Source: Circinella minor
Lineage: Eukaryota; Mucoromycota; Mucoromycetes; Mucorales; Lichtheimiaceae
Direction of reading: 5' to 3'
Assembly: GCA_016758965.1 (NCBI GenBank)
Contig: JAEPRB010000112.1
Location: forward strand, 1-64,000
DNA length: 64,000 nucleotides
Shown here: in pieces, positions 11,337 through 21,943 of the stretch
Layout of the letters: the number at the start of each line of letters is the position of its first letter
Position numbering within the stretch: position 1 is the stretch's first letter
The notes under the pieces: model-generated
The model's database searches: none
The model's input: only the letters and a program-made list of their open reading frames with translations
Told to the model about the DNA's origin: nothing
Translations under genes and position numbers: made by a program

Positions 11337-12527
11337 TTAAGCATGAGTCTCTCGACTCGTTCTATTGCTGATTCTTGCCGCTGGTGTTGCCACCGATAAA
11401 CCCTTGGCTCTTCTGTAAATCTCACAGGTGTGACCTGGCTTTCTCTCCTGGTGGCAGTATATACAGGTATTAGGATTATATCTTAATTGGCGTGGACGTT
11501 GGTTGACTGGGTTGTGACGTGACAATGAAGTATCACCATGGACTAACAAACGTGGTCTTCTGTTTGAGTGTGTGGTACTAGCATCATCCTCTCTTGACCT
11601 CTTTTCATTCTCTGTAGAATCCAGTTGTAAACCCACAACATAATTCACGATGTCATTCATCGATTGCTTCAATATATCAGAACTGAATTTTTTCGCCACC
11701 AAGTCATATACATCATTCTTCTTTTCCAATGAAGACAATAAAGCCACGATCATTACTTCTGGGTACTTGTCGAGCCCGGATTCGATACACCGTTGGTGAA
11801 ACTTTCTTGCGTATGTTTTGACTTTCTCTCCATGACGTTGGCGCATATGCAACACCGATTCCATACTCTTTAATCTTTGTTCTGGCTTATCAAACTGTTT
11901 CACAATCTTGACACGAATTTCGTCCCACGTACTGCCTGGAAACTCTTGCAACACAGCATCAAGCCAAATGTTCTGCACGTCATTGAAACTCTTTGGGAGC
12001 AAACGGGACCAATTGTCTTGAACTTTCAGGTTTGCAGCGTGGATTTCCTTCTCAAAGGCACGTAAAAACATCTCTGTTGACAAATGGACGATTTTGCCAG
12101 GATGCCATTTATCTGATCCAACAATTTGCAGCACTGGAAGATCCTTGGGTATGTAATGCCTTTCTGACTGATTGTCTATCTCTTGTTTTGTCATAAACTC
12201 TTGTCTTGACGGGAATCGTTGTCGGCATATATCACGATATTTGTTTTCATTGGCTTGCGCCGACATTAACAAATCTAATAGTTTACTTTGTTCTTCAAGG
12301 ATCACTTGATTTTCTATAGCCTCTTGATACTTGATGTCAGCCTCTTTAACTTGTTGTTTGAGGTGGAGGTAGGCCTTTAATGAGGTTTGGTGCTCTTGAT
12401 TACCATCTTGTTCTGTAGTTGACAAACGACTCATTTCCATATTTACATCACCTTCACCATCAACTCGACGGTTATCTTGGGCAGGGATGTTGTTGTTGGT
12501 ATTATCTTCAACGTTGTATGAGGACAT
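11337..12527 (-). CDS. Gag of the chromovirus (intact frame)
   Basis: 396 residues, start MSSYNVEDNTNN, no internal stop. An N-terminal coiled-coil-like segment is followed by the central capsid-type region (WSRLLPKSFNDVQNIWLDAV, then RQRHGEKVKTYARKFHQRC) typical of Ty3/gypsy Gag. A single zinc knuckle lies near the C-terminus (CIYCHQERKPGHTC, C-x2-C with a GHxC end). It forms the particle shell and binds the element RNA. The frame ends at a TAA that is followed in the same frame by pol. It is still open although downstream pol is broken. Whether it is expressed is unknown. Confidence 0.85.
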   Translation of the reverse strand: MSSYNVEDNTNNNIPAQDNRRVDGEGDVNMEMSRLSTTEQDGNQEHQTSLKAYLHLKQQVKEADIKYQEAIENQVILEEQSKLLDLLMSAQANENKYRDICRQRFPSRQEFMTKQEIDNQSERHYIPKDLPVLQIVGSDKWHPGKIVHLSTEMFLRAFEKEIHAANLKVQDNWSRLLPKSFNDVQNIWLDAVLQEFPGSTWDEIRVKIVKQFDKPEQRLKSMESVLHMRQRHGEKVKTYARKFHQRCIESGLDKYPEVMIVALLSSLEKKNDVYDLVAKKFSSDILKQSMNDIVNYVVGLQLDSTENEKRSREDDASTTHSNRRPRLLVHGDTSLSRHNPVNQRPRQLRYNPNTCIYCHQERKPGHTCEIYRRAKGLSVATPAARISNRTSRETHA

Positions 12528-12544
12528 GTTTTTTGAAAAAAAAT

Positions 12545-12837
12545 TGGTAAGTGAATTTAAAGGAATAATAATTTAATTCGATAATAAAAAAAGTAAAAAA
12601 AAAAAACGATGAGTCCTTTAAAACAGTGTTTATTCTTAAAAATAAGATAAAGATTATTATTCTATGTATTAGTTGGTCTATTTATATGGATTGGTTATTA
12701 TGATGAGTTATTTCTGATATGTCATCTGAAGAATGTATCTTAAAGCATTTTATCTTAAGGTATGATAACCTTGTTCTTAGGAAGATCCTTTTTACCTTTA
12801 TCAGGGGTAGACCCTTAGGATCTCCGGTATTTTTACA
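12545..12837 (-). repeat. 5' LTR of the split chromovirus
   Basis: About 293 bp. On the minus strand it starts TGTAAAAATACCGG at 12837 and matches the LTR at 9157-9446 in inverted orientation. The inner end, near TGGTAAGTG at 12545, is less certain because the last 15-18 bp of the two copies are poorly alike. Outer flank is CTCGG. Confidence 0.88.
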
Positions 12838-12842
12838 CTCGG
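12838..12842. repeat. 5-bp target-site duplication, direct copy
   Basis: CTCGG directly outside the LTR end TTTTACA, matching the inverted copy CCGAG at 9447-9451. The codon CGG in the duplication is the last host codon before the insertion. Confidence 0.85.
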
Positions 12843-13752
12843 GATTTTCAGTTTGAACAGTAGGTATCAAAATAAAACTTTGAAATGAAGATGCAGAAGT
12901 CGGATTTATAGTATTACTTTAGTGCCTGTCACTCGCTCATAACCGATCCACATGATTCATCATGGAGAAAATACTTCTCAGACATCGAATTAGAAGAAAT
13001 AGGAAATAAAAATCTAGAGCCTTTGCCAACCTTACCAACCCGAATTATCAATCACTTGAAGTCTTTTAAACTCTTTGATTCCGAAAAAAATCCCACTGGC
13101 ATGGTAAGGATTTCATGAAGAGTTTTTGGGCATGGAGAATATCATTGATGTGCTTACCTATCTATCTTTAAACATATAGACAGTAGATCAAATCATGGAT
13201 TACAAGATCGATGAAAGCGGTCTTGATTTAGAAGTTGATTATGATATTATCTGGATCAATCGTTCGGTTGCCAACGCCACACAGTTATATCGGTGGAAAT
13301 ATTTTCCACTAAACAACCATACGGAGTCCGACCTACTTCGCCGTGTGTGGAGCTTTGTCGAGCTTTGTTTAGACAATGTGTATATTCAAACGCGTGGGTA
13401 AGTTGGAAAACGAGGGGTAGATCAGCTCAACAATTGACTATATCAGTTTAGCTGACTCTTTTTTTGTTATCATTTTAGAGGTGAGAAGATGAGCATGGTC
13501 TCGTCTTCTAGGAAGAATGAGACACATCTGCCTCCTGGTGCAGCACCGATGAAGAGAAAGGCGATTGGAAGGCGAGGAGATTTGATATTTGTAAAAGGTG
13601 GGATTGAAGTGGGCTGTGGTGAGCTTGGCAGAGTGGATAGTAGTGCCAAGGGCACAAAAGAAATCTTAAAAACTCCTAAAATGATGAAAGATCAACTGGC
13701 ATTCTTGATTAGTAAACGACCAGATAAAAAAAAAATTTACAATTTATATTAA
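12838..13752 (+). pseudogene. 3' half of the host gene split by retrotransposon insertion and inversion
   Basis: Continuing from the front half at 9447-10112, the exons are 12843-12859, 12923-13103, 13180-13397 and 13479-13752. All joins are in phase with GT-AG introns. Together with the front exons they give 1206 nt, exactly 402 codons including the stop, with no internal stop. Readable segments include FEHACHSLITD, SSWRKYFSDIELEEIG, TESDLLRRVWSFVELC and KTPKMMKDQL. These resemble an uncharacterised, multi-copy protein family of Mucorales whose members carry HSFIID and ESDLLRRVWSF motifs (from memory). The C-terminus, KKKIYNLY, is short for that family as I recall it. No function can be given. 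This half has no start codon of its own at the former gene start, but an ATG at 13195 opens an in-frame stretch. Confidence 0.75.
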
Positions 13753-14185
13753 TTTTAATTTTTAATTATATGATAATTTTGTAACTTCATGATTAATACA
13801 ATTGTTGTATCCAACGTACAATGGCTTCATAATAACAGTCATTTAATATTATATATTTAAATACGGCATAGTTCAAATATGTTTCACGGTGTGTTTCAAT
13901 GACTCTTAATACTAAAGAAATCCGTCTTCTATTTCATAGTTGCGTTCATATATTATTTTATCAATGGCAAAGCATACAGGATATAATGTTCACATATATT
14001 ATTGTCATTATTCATCGTCATTAACAAATCGGAAGACTATCACTGTTTCTTACACGCATATTGATATACCCGGCCATTGATTAGGATTTAATTTATAAAT
14101 AGTCATAATATTTTATTATAATAAACTTCAGTTCAATTATTGTTCTTTTGGGTCTCGTTGATTTATTACTATCTCTTTTATTTTA
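13753..14185 (-). pseudogene. short coding remnant, C-terminal fragment of an unidentified gene
   Basis: On the minus strand about 13795-13915 reads without stop and ends at a normal stop with the tail NDCYYEAIVRWIQQLY. Just upstream, about 13920-13965 reads AIDKIIYERNYEIEDG in a frame one base away. Composition is protein-like rather than the Lys/Asn/Ile/Phe noise of the flanks. I do not recognise the family. The rest of the stretch to 14185 shows nothing else, except the 9-bp repeat that flanks the MITE at its end. Confidence 0.3.
14177..14185. repeat. 9-bp target-site duplication, left copy
   Basis: TTTATTTTA directly left of the element at 14186, repeated perfectly at 14642-14650. Confidence 0.85.
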
Positions 14186-14641
14186 GGGATTTGCTACGGA
14201 CACCCCAGAAATATACTATATTAGGTAATTTCAACTCTTACGGATACCTCACTTTCTATTTTTCAAAGGTACATAACAATCTGATATAATTACATCGTAT
14301 CCAACCATTTATACACTATCTATACAGTTATTATCGTTATATAACCTAAAAATGTTTATGAAACTTATACTAGCAGCTCAACTTTTTATTAATAACGTTC
14401 AATATTTCTTATCTTTTCTCACTATATCGTTATGTACATAGGTGGGAGCTGTAGTCCACATGAAGGCAAGATAAACAAGGAATAATGTATACATATAATG
14501 GTATGTATGAGCGGTCTAATAAGCGCTATTGATGTTGATAATGTTGGTACTATAGTTTACATAATCTAAGAACTTGTTTGACAACTTTTTATTTGTGGGG
14601 TGTCCGTAAGGTTAAAATATGGGATGTCCGCAGCAATTCCC
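14186..14641. mobile_element. Mutator-like MITE with 21-bp inverted ends
   Basis: A 456-bp non-coding element. Left end GGGATTTGCTACGGACACCCC; the right end read on the other strand is GGGAATTGCTGCGGACATCCC, 18 of 21 identical. A second, subterminal inverted pair (TTACGGA-ACC-CAC at about 14236 and about 14604 inverted) suggests longer degenerate inverted ends. A 9-bp perfect target duplication is the hallmark of the Mutator (MULE) superfamily. No transposase frame is inside, so it would depend on an autonomous copy elsewhere. Confidence 0.8.
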
Positions 14642-14650
14642 TTTATTTTA
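14642..14650. repeat. 9-bp target-site duplication, right copy
   Basis: TTTATTTTA directly right of the MITE, identical to 14177-14185. Confidence 0.85.
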
Positions 14651-15721
14651 TTAATTTCGATTGATATAACAACAATAACAGCAATTTTAGTTTAGTTCTT
14701 TCAAAAGATTTATTAAAAAAGCACCTCCGTAAGTCTTTGTAACGGGGTGCCATAATTTTTGGGCACTTTTATTTTCGGTAATAAAAGTGAAACAGTCAAT
14801 TTTTCTAGTACAAGTAAAATGGAATGAAGTCAATGTTTGAGTCCTTTCGGGCCTTATAGCTTTACTCTTACTCTTGTTGTTTTTTGTTATTAAATTTCAA
14901 TATCATATAAAAATTCATAACTAATAATGTTGACTAGAGTACGGGATATTATTAAGCTGAATGAGGTGCATCAAAGTACCCAAAAATAAACAAAAATTTA
15001 AAAAGAAAAAAAAAAGGTACCTTTTTTCAGGCACTTTTGGGTAGTTTTTGGGTACTTCTGGGCTCATTCAGTGGCGAAGTACCCAAAAACCCAAATAAGG
15101 AAGATTTACTACCCAAAAATGCAACCAATTTCACTGCGGAAAAAAACAAAAACTCAGTAACAACATTTCGCCAATTGTGTGTAAAATACTTACCGAACTT
15201 GACGCATATCAGCCTAGTTCTGTCATATTTTTCTTTTAGCACACAAAAACATTCTTCTTTACGACCCATCATCACCCTGGCAGCAACCTACGACAGTATT
15301 GTGGCGATTTTCCTGACCAGACTTTTGTCAAATGGCTCAATCCTCCCCTTGTAGCTCGTTAAATTCCCCCCTACGATTTTTCTTCCAATGTTTAGTTTGG
15401 TTGGTAATACCACTTAATATCACTCATATGATGGATATTCACCTTCAACGTTCTCTCTCACCCTTTTCCCTGCTTACGTACGAGCACAGGATTTTCATTT
15501 ACTTTCTACTTTCTTTTATCTGCTTTGAACAAAAAGAATGCTGTGTTCAACAGAGATGTAAAATAAAAACAAAAATTATAATTGTAATAAAACAATCAAT
15601 AGCAATAATCATTTTCGCCACGTTTTTTTTTAAAAAAAAAAAATTAAACACACAGAGATTATTCTCTTTTAATATTTTATTTATTATTATTAATAATATT
15701 ATTATAGTTTTTTTTATCTTT
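14651..15721. other. intergenic with small hairpins
   Basis: No gene supported. A perfect 9-bp inverted pair (CACTTTTAT ... ATAAAAGTG) lies at about 14764-14788. A 113-bp hairpin element is listed separately. Short frames near 15037-15354 and 15332-15778 show no family features. The last part is the 3' flank of the nucleoporin gene. Confidence 0.5.
14958..15070. repeat. inverted-repeat hairpin, possible tiny MITE
   Basis: Arms TGAATGAG ... AAGTACCCAAAAA (14958-14986) and TTTTTGGGTACTT ... CTCATTCA (about 15045-15070) are complementary, around a centre rich in A that includes GGTACC. A third partial copy, GAAGTACCCAAAAAC, follows at once at 15076. No clear target duplication is seen. Confidence 0.5.
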
Positions 15722-17593
15722 TTATCCAGTCATACTTTTTGCTTCTATAACACCAATCATACATTCTTTTGTCATTAATGTTCCATGATAACCTAATGCT
15801 TCCTTTGCTGCATCAGATGATGAATAACGGAAGGTCATCCAGTTGCTACCTGATTGGTATCGTTCTTCGATCTGACCACATTTTGAAAAAAACTCAATCA
15901 CTGTAACTTTCATTTCAGCTGGATAACCAAATACTTTCACCATGGTAGAGCCCTTGTTGGTATTAGATGATGCACTATTGCTATGACTAATGGTACAGGA
16001 AGTGACTGTGTTCATGGTAGCTGAAAGGAAACTATTATTGTTGTTGTCTTGATTCATGGATAATTTGTTTGTATTGTTTTGTGGATGGTGCATGACAGCT
16101 AAAGTCCAAGCGTCTTTATAAGAAAAAATTTTAGTCTTCACATTCAACATCATGATATTTCACGAGATATATAACAGATATAACATATACACACATATAT
16201 ATTAATTATCCCACACACACACAAAGACATAGATACCGACCACCCCATGTTATAATCTTTTACATATATATATATATATATATATTTACCTGGTTTGTTT
16301 GATGTCTTTGTTGTATCAGGTGATGTTGAATATTTTCGTGGATTGACACCAATATCCCAGATAGAAACCACAGGTGGTTCATCAATTTCTTTAGTTGATC
16401 GATTGCTACTATCACCAAATCCTTCATCTCCAGACATTCCGAATACACCACTATGATTACTTGATTGTTTGTATAAAGTTCTTCGTCTACTTTAAACCAT
16501 TTCAACCCCGAAAGAAAATAAATGTTATTTATCTTCATTCTCATATATATATTTTTTCCATTGGACATAAAAAAAAAATAGTCACCATATACTATTTTTT
16601 TTTAATTATTTGCATTAATAAAAACTTACTCTGATTCATTTTGTCCTTCAAAGACGCGTTTTTGACCAGGTTTTGTAGCCTAAAAATAATAATAATAAAA
16701 GATCCCCATTTATAAATATTAAAATCTCACATTTTTTTGTTTTGTTTTTTTGTTCTTATCATCCATATAATTCCCCCTCCTTTTTTTTGGGCAAACCATA
16801 CGTTAACAGGTGCAGTAGCAGAGGTGAGGAAACCAGGTAATGTGGTACGTGGTGCACCAAAAGCTTTTGCAGAAGTTGATCGTGTTGTTGTTGCAGTAGA
16901 TATATCTTGTTGTATTTTGGTTGTAGTTGTTTGATCATCTTTATTAAATAAACTTGGTGGAATCGAAGTACGTGTTACTTTGTCGGGTTTAACAATAAAG
17001 TGTGGTACATTGGTATCTGGAAAACTGGTTCGTAAACTTAATAAAGAATCAGATTGTTGTTGTTGTTGTTGTTGGGCTCCACCAAATAATGATAATGTTT
17101 GTTGTTGTTGTTGTTGTCCTGTAGTTGAACCAAATAAACCTCCAGATGGTTGTTGTGTAGTATTTGTACCAAATTTTAATCCGCCTGTTTGACCTGATGT
17201 ATTAGTAGTAGTACCGAAACCTCCGAAACTTGGTTTTGTTCCCGTAGTTGAGGTAGTATTACCAAATAAACCACCAGTTGTAGGTGCTGTTGAAGTAGTC
17301 GTTGTGGTAGTATTACCTGTGTTGCCGAAACTAAAACCTGTGGTTGGATTGGTAGTATTGCCAGTGGCATTAGTGCCAAAACCACCAAATGAAGAAGTAG
17401 CTGATGGTGCTGTAGAAGTAGTAGGAGCTGTACTTGTTGATGCACCAAATAATCCTGTGCTAGGTTGATTGGATGCAGCTGGTGCGAATAAAGACGTGTT
17501 GCTTCGTTGATGTCCACCACCAGTACCAGTTGCACCGGTTGTACTTCCGAATCCACCGAATCCAGTTGTTTGTTGTGAAGGTTGGCCAAACAT
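15722..17593 (-). CDS. NUP53: FG-nucleoporin of the Nup53/Nup35 type
   Basis: Component of the nuclear pore inner ring; it links membrane, scaffold and FG network. Four exons in phase: 17593-16802, 16679-16630, 16486-16290 and 16113-15722, giving 476 residues. The N-terminal exon is an FG-repeat region with GLFG and FGGFG units, polyglutamine runs and many Thr/Asn, the phase that interacts with transport factors. A middle part (VSIWDIGVNPRKYS) precedes the C-terminal Nup35-type RRM at about residues 400-472 (KVFGYPAEMKVTVIEFFSKC, then NWMTFRYSSSDAAKEAL). That domain dimerises and is diagnostic. The length fits fungal homologues. The start MFGQPSQQTTGFGGFG is typical for an FG protein. The exact joins of exons 1 to 3 are inferred from phase. 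Confidence 0.88.
16263..16284. repeat. TA dinucleotide run in an intron
   Basis: About eleven TA units inside the last intron of the nucleoporin gene. Similar TA runs occur in introns at about 21909-21941, 26419-26446, 32785-32805, 40265-40288 and 41513-41540. Confidence 0.85.
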
Positions 17594-20500
17594 TATAAAG
17601 CTTTAATTAGAACAGGAATTCGGGGAAAATAAAAACAAAAATAAAATGTAAAACGATGATCTATAATAGATCGCCTAAAAAAAATATAAAAAAACGACAA
17701 CGGACGACTACTTAAAGCAAAAAAAGGAAAGGAAAAAAAAAGGGCGTCCTAATTTTTTTTTTTTGTCACTCACACAAAGAATCGGAGTTGTACCTCTAAG
17801 GAAAATCACCTCAAACAATTTTTGGATTAATTATGTATCATCCACACACCATTAAGGTTTTTTTTTTTTTTTTGAATAGCAATATGTTTTTTACAAGAAT
17901 ATATATCCATAAAATAATAGTTGTAATTAACTATAGTTTATATAAAGACAGAAGTATAATATTATAAAAAAAAACGACACGTTAGATTTTTCTTTTCGAC
18001 CTAGAGTTATCATTAATCAAATCTGAGAACTTTTGTACCATTTTACTAGATGTTGTATCTAACCTTTTATTACTGTATAATATGGCATTATTTTCTACGT
18101 TAATTAGGTCTCTATTATTATAATCTAATAGGCATTTAATGTTATTATTAAATATGTAAAAATTAAATGAACAGTTTTTTAAGGAATCGACTGGCTAGTG
18201 TGCCCGATCCACGACTCTTTTCCCCGGGTTTTGGTGGGCTTGCTATGGACAACAAACTTATTATCGAACTGATAATTATTTTCAAGATAGACCATTATTA
18301 TATATATTGCCATAGTAATAGTAACTCTGGTTATAAATTAGAGCTTTTGTTACTTTTAGTATATTTTTATGGACACCCTATTTTTATCAAGTTAAATAAA
18401 AATTATCGACAACTCGTAGACGAAACACAATGTTATTATAATCGAGGCCCCTATAAGCTAAAAACCGATGATCCTATTCAATTTTTTTAACAATGGTGTG
18501 ACATTTAGTATAGCTTTTTAGTTTTTAATTGGCTACACATACGCACAATCTGGCTCTAAACATGATGTTTTGGTGGTTAATCAAAAGAAAGATGTGAAGC
18601 TTTCAGTAAATGTTTTTATTCTATATATTTTAATTATTTGCTTTATTTATTAACATTATATTATATATTTCAACCAGCGTTAACACATCAGTGCCAAAAT
18701 AAACTAACCTCCAGCGCTAATCCCATTACTAGCAATGTCTGTCAATATAGTGAAAGGAATTATGTCTGCGTATTATATTAACTATTACAAATAGTTAATT
18801 TGTAATAATCCATTTTTGTATAAAAAATTAAATAACATTATCGATTGGCTATTGTTATATAATATATTGACGTTTAAAGAAACGCTTTAGTATATATTAT
18901 ATCGGACAGCTTGATGATTACGAAAAAAAAAAAAAAAAAAAAAAAAAAGAAAAGAAAGCCATGTATTTTATTTTTATCTAGTTTAAAAGGAAAACCACTT
19001 AAAGAAGCGTTGATTTATATTCTTACGTTACACGGGGAAAAAATATGTTGTTCACACAAAGTCAAAATTTATGCGAAATCATCTTGTTAGTATATTTTTT
19101 GAATATGAGTTTTAGTTTGAATAGGTCAGAAGTAAATAAAGGATCTTGTATCATTATCATACCTTATGGATATGCCAGTCTAATGGAAATTACACAGAAT
19201 GTTTCATGTAGAAAGGGGAAAGTGAACAGTTATATATTCAAGGCAAACACGTAATTAAGTTTACAATAAGTGTAGACTACAAGCACTGTAAGAGATATAA
19301 CGCGCAACAAAAGTATCTATGCAGAAAGATTTCACATTTAAAGTGATTAAATGTGTAAGCAGTTTATGACAACCGTGAAAATTAATAAAGTTTATGCATG
19401 GAATATACAATAATCCATAATTATCACTCATAAGGATTAAGTAGCCAGAATTTAGAGATAGAATCACATTTATTATAAAAGTTGGAACAGATTTTGTCTT
19501 TTGGCTCTTACATAAGTTCATAATTTTATATTATATTCTTTCCTTACAATGAATTGATAGTAAAGAATATATGGACTGTAGGAAAGACTGATCAATGTTC
19601 ATCAAAAATGCTTATTATCCAGAATTCAATGCTCATAGCTAGTGGATTATAGTATGAATAAATCTATAATTCCGATAATATCTAAAAAACATTTTTAATG
19701 GAAATGTTGCTCACTTGTTTTACATTATGCAAAATGCATGTATCGGTACTCAGAGTACATAATCAATTATTTGCAACTTGCTATTGTTATTATTTTCATG
19801 AAGCTATTCAAAAAAAATCACGATAAATTACAATCAACCCATCCACAAAGAAAATAAAAAAGGCATTTCAGTATTTTTGTGCTTTTACATCCTATTCAAA
19901 CCAAACAGTTATCAAAATCAAGAGTATAGAGTAAAATTCAATTAATATAGTATCATTAATGATTACAGTAGAAGCAAAGACATAGAATAATAAAAGTACT
20001 CATTCGATTTATTATTCTGGTCAAGGAGTCAATGAAGAAGTATACCTCTGTCAAAATTTTACTTTTATACTGAAAAAATCATCACCATTCCAGTATTATA
20101 TTATTAATGGATAGAATCAATTAAATCATGGATACAATATACTTACAAGTGACCAAAACAAATATATCTCAACTTTCTTCTTAAAATTAAAGTAACAATG
20201 GTTGAATAACAACAGCAAAAATAAACCTGTATGTATTTCTAACTATACACATACTCGTTATAGAATTAAGTAGAACGTCCTGAGAAGCCACACCTATCTC
20301 TATCGACCAAAAAAAAAAAGGGAAATTCATAACGACTACAAATAAAGCTACTTACCGATTCTACGCTACTAGAAAAAAAATGTTCCAAGCTATATCCATT
20401 ATTTGATATGCTTTTTGTAAGATATAATTTATAAATTTTTGTGGAAAACATTTAAAGCACTTATTTTCTTCAAGTTTTTTTTTAGAGAAACGATAAAGAT

Positions 20501-21469
20501 CAACTAGTCGGAGCACAAGCGCAGCAAACGGAAAGAATTAATCAGCTTTTTTCCTTAGTTGATTCATACACTCCAAAAAGATCAAATGTTTAAATTGTTC
20601 TTTTTAAAAATAAATCAATAAAACAAAAGCATTTAATACCTTTCAGGAATTTTTTTTGAGATGTAAGTAATTACGATCTTCTTCAAATATTACTTTTATT
20701 CTATACAGAATTCACTTGTTGTAATATATAGTTTTTTTTTACTGTATCAATGATACTGTATCTGAAAACTATTTTGTTATGATGCCTTCCAGGCTGCTTT
20801 GGATTTGATGAGGCAACACAGGTCCCTTTATACACACACAAATTTAAAATGTCACCATGTACCCATGAGAAATTATATATTTATATATTAGAGTTCCGAA
20901 TAACCAAACGAGTCAATGGGTCAAAGTTAAAGACAGGAACAACGTTTTCCCCTCCGTCTTTCTTACCCGCTATGCGACAGGTCCGTCGGATAAGCGTCAC
21001 ATAGCGTCATCTGGCCGAAACTAAATCACTGCTGACATATATCCAACCGCTGTGTGCAAATATCATGATCTACTTAAAGAAACCAAATGAATTTCAAACA
21101 AATTTTCATCAAACCAACATATTTTTACTTTTTCAATAGCCAATAATTCATTATTCCAAACATTGTATAATTATTGCGTGAATACATGTATGTCTGTAGA
21201 TAATACACTACAATTTACTCTTACTCTTATAATGTGTTATGTGTGCGTATATGTGTTTGTATTTATGGAAAAAGGTATAAAAAAAACGAAAAGCGTTACA
21301 CTAGCTTTTTTAGGAATCACAAAGAACCTTTCTTTTCGGAACTCAACTGTCTTTCTTTTTTTTTTTTCTTAAGTGTATCTTTTTTATGTTTTTTCATTCT
21401 TCTTTTGCTTATTTTATTTTATTACTATAAATTATTAGAGTCCCTATTATTTATTTGTCACTATCGTTC
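17594..21469. other. 3.9-kb gene-poor stretch with coding shreds
   Basis: No complete gene found. Minus strand about 17985-18133 reads RDLINVENNAILYSNKR and ends NSRSKRKI before a stop, protein-like and possibly a C-terminal relic. A plus-strand frame at 18167-18490 starts in an unusually GC-rich patch (CCCGATCC ... CCCCGGG) and may also be a relic. A 26-base A run lies at 18923-18948. The rest, 19.0-20.9 kb, is AT-rich with stop-dense frames. About 20.9-21.47 kb should hold the promoter of the exporter gene at 21470. Confidence 0.5.
18923..18948. repeat. poly-A run
   Basis: 26 consecutive A, followed by a purine-rich tail. Confidence 0.9.
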
Positions 21470-21906
21470 ATGGCAACACAACAAGAAGATCACAGATCAG
21501 AAACAATTGTCTATGACAACAATAGTTATAAAATGGAACAACAAAGTAGATCATGGAAACAGAGTACTTGGATCAAATACCTTATTGGTGATCCATATGT
21601 ATCAGACGATCCACAGCAACTGTCAATGAGACATAAACAAATTATTATATTTATCGTTGCATTGAGCGGTATTAGTGGACCATTAGCTAGTATGATTGTA
21701 TCTATTGTTGCCTTTCAATGCTCTTTTTTAAGAAAATAATCTGTTATAAGTTCTTATTGTTAATTACGTAATTAAAAAATAATGGAATTATTTATAGTAT
21801 ATGCCAGGTTTACTGAGTGTTGCTCAAGATCTTAATACTAGTATGGAAGCTGTTAATGGTACAGTTTCAGCTTACGTTGTATTTATGGGTATTGCTGTAA
21901 GTTTTA

Positions 21907-21943
<37 letters not shown>

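Larger units (their letters stand above)
10168..12544 (-). mobile_element. Ty3/gypsy chromovirus, 5' half (gag, protease, RT start), decayed
   Basis: Reading from right to left: leader, gag (12527-11337), one stop codon, protease (about 11336-11019) and a broken reverse transcriptase that stops at 10168 inside the thumb, right after EEKCVFMQK. The RT keeps its fingers and palm (TLDLASAFNRF, then FVDDIIIASKT) but has several frame breaks, for example near 10990 and 10735. The next residues that the family would require begin exactly at 7058 on the other strand, so this is the missing front of the element at 7058-9446. The region is inactive as found. Confidence 0.92.

Noticed and set aside
7058..12837. 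Two independent Ty3/gypsy insertions facing each other
   Set aside because: The complementary halves, the shared target duplication and the continuous host gene frame are explained far better by one insertion plus an inversion.
15332..15778. 148-residue plus-strand frame
   Set aside because: It overlaps the end of the nucleoporin gene and shows only low-complexity hydrophobic residues.
19261..19521. 86-residue frame in the gene desert
   Set aside because: Composition typical of random AT-rich sequence; no splice or family support.
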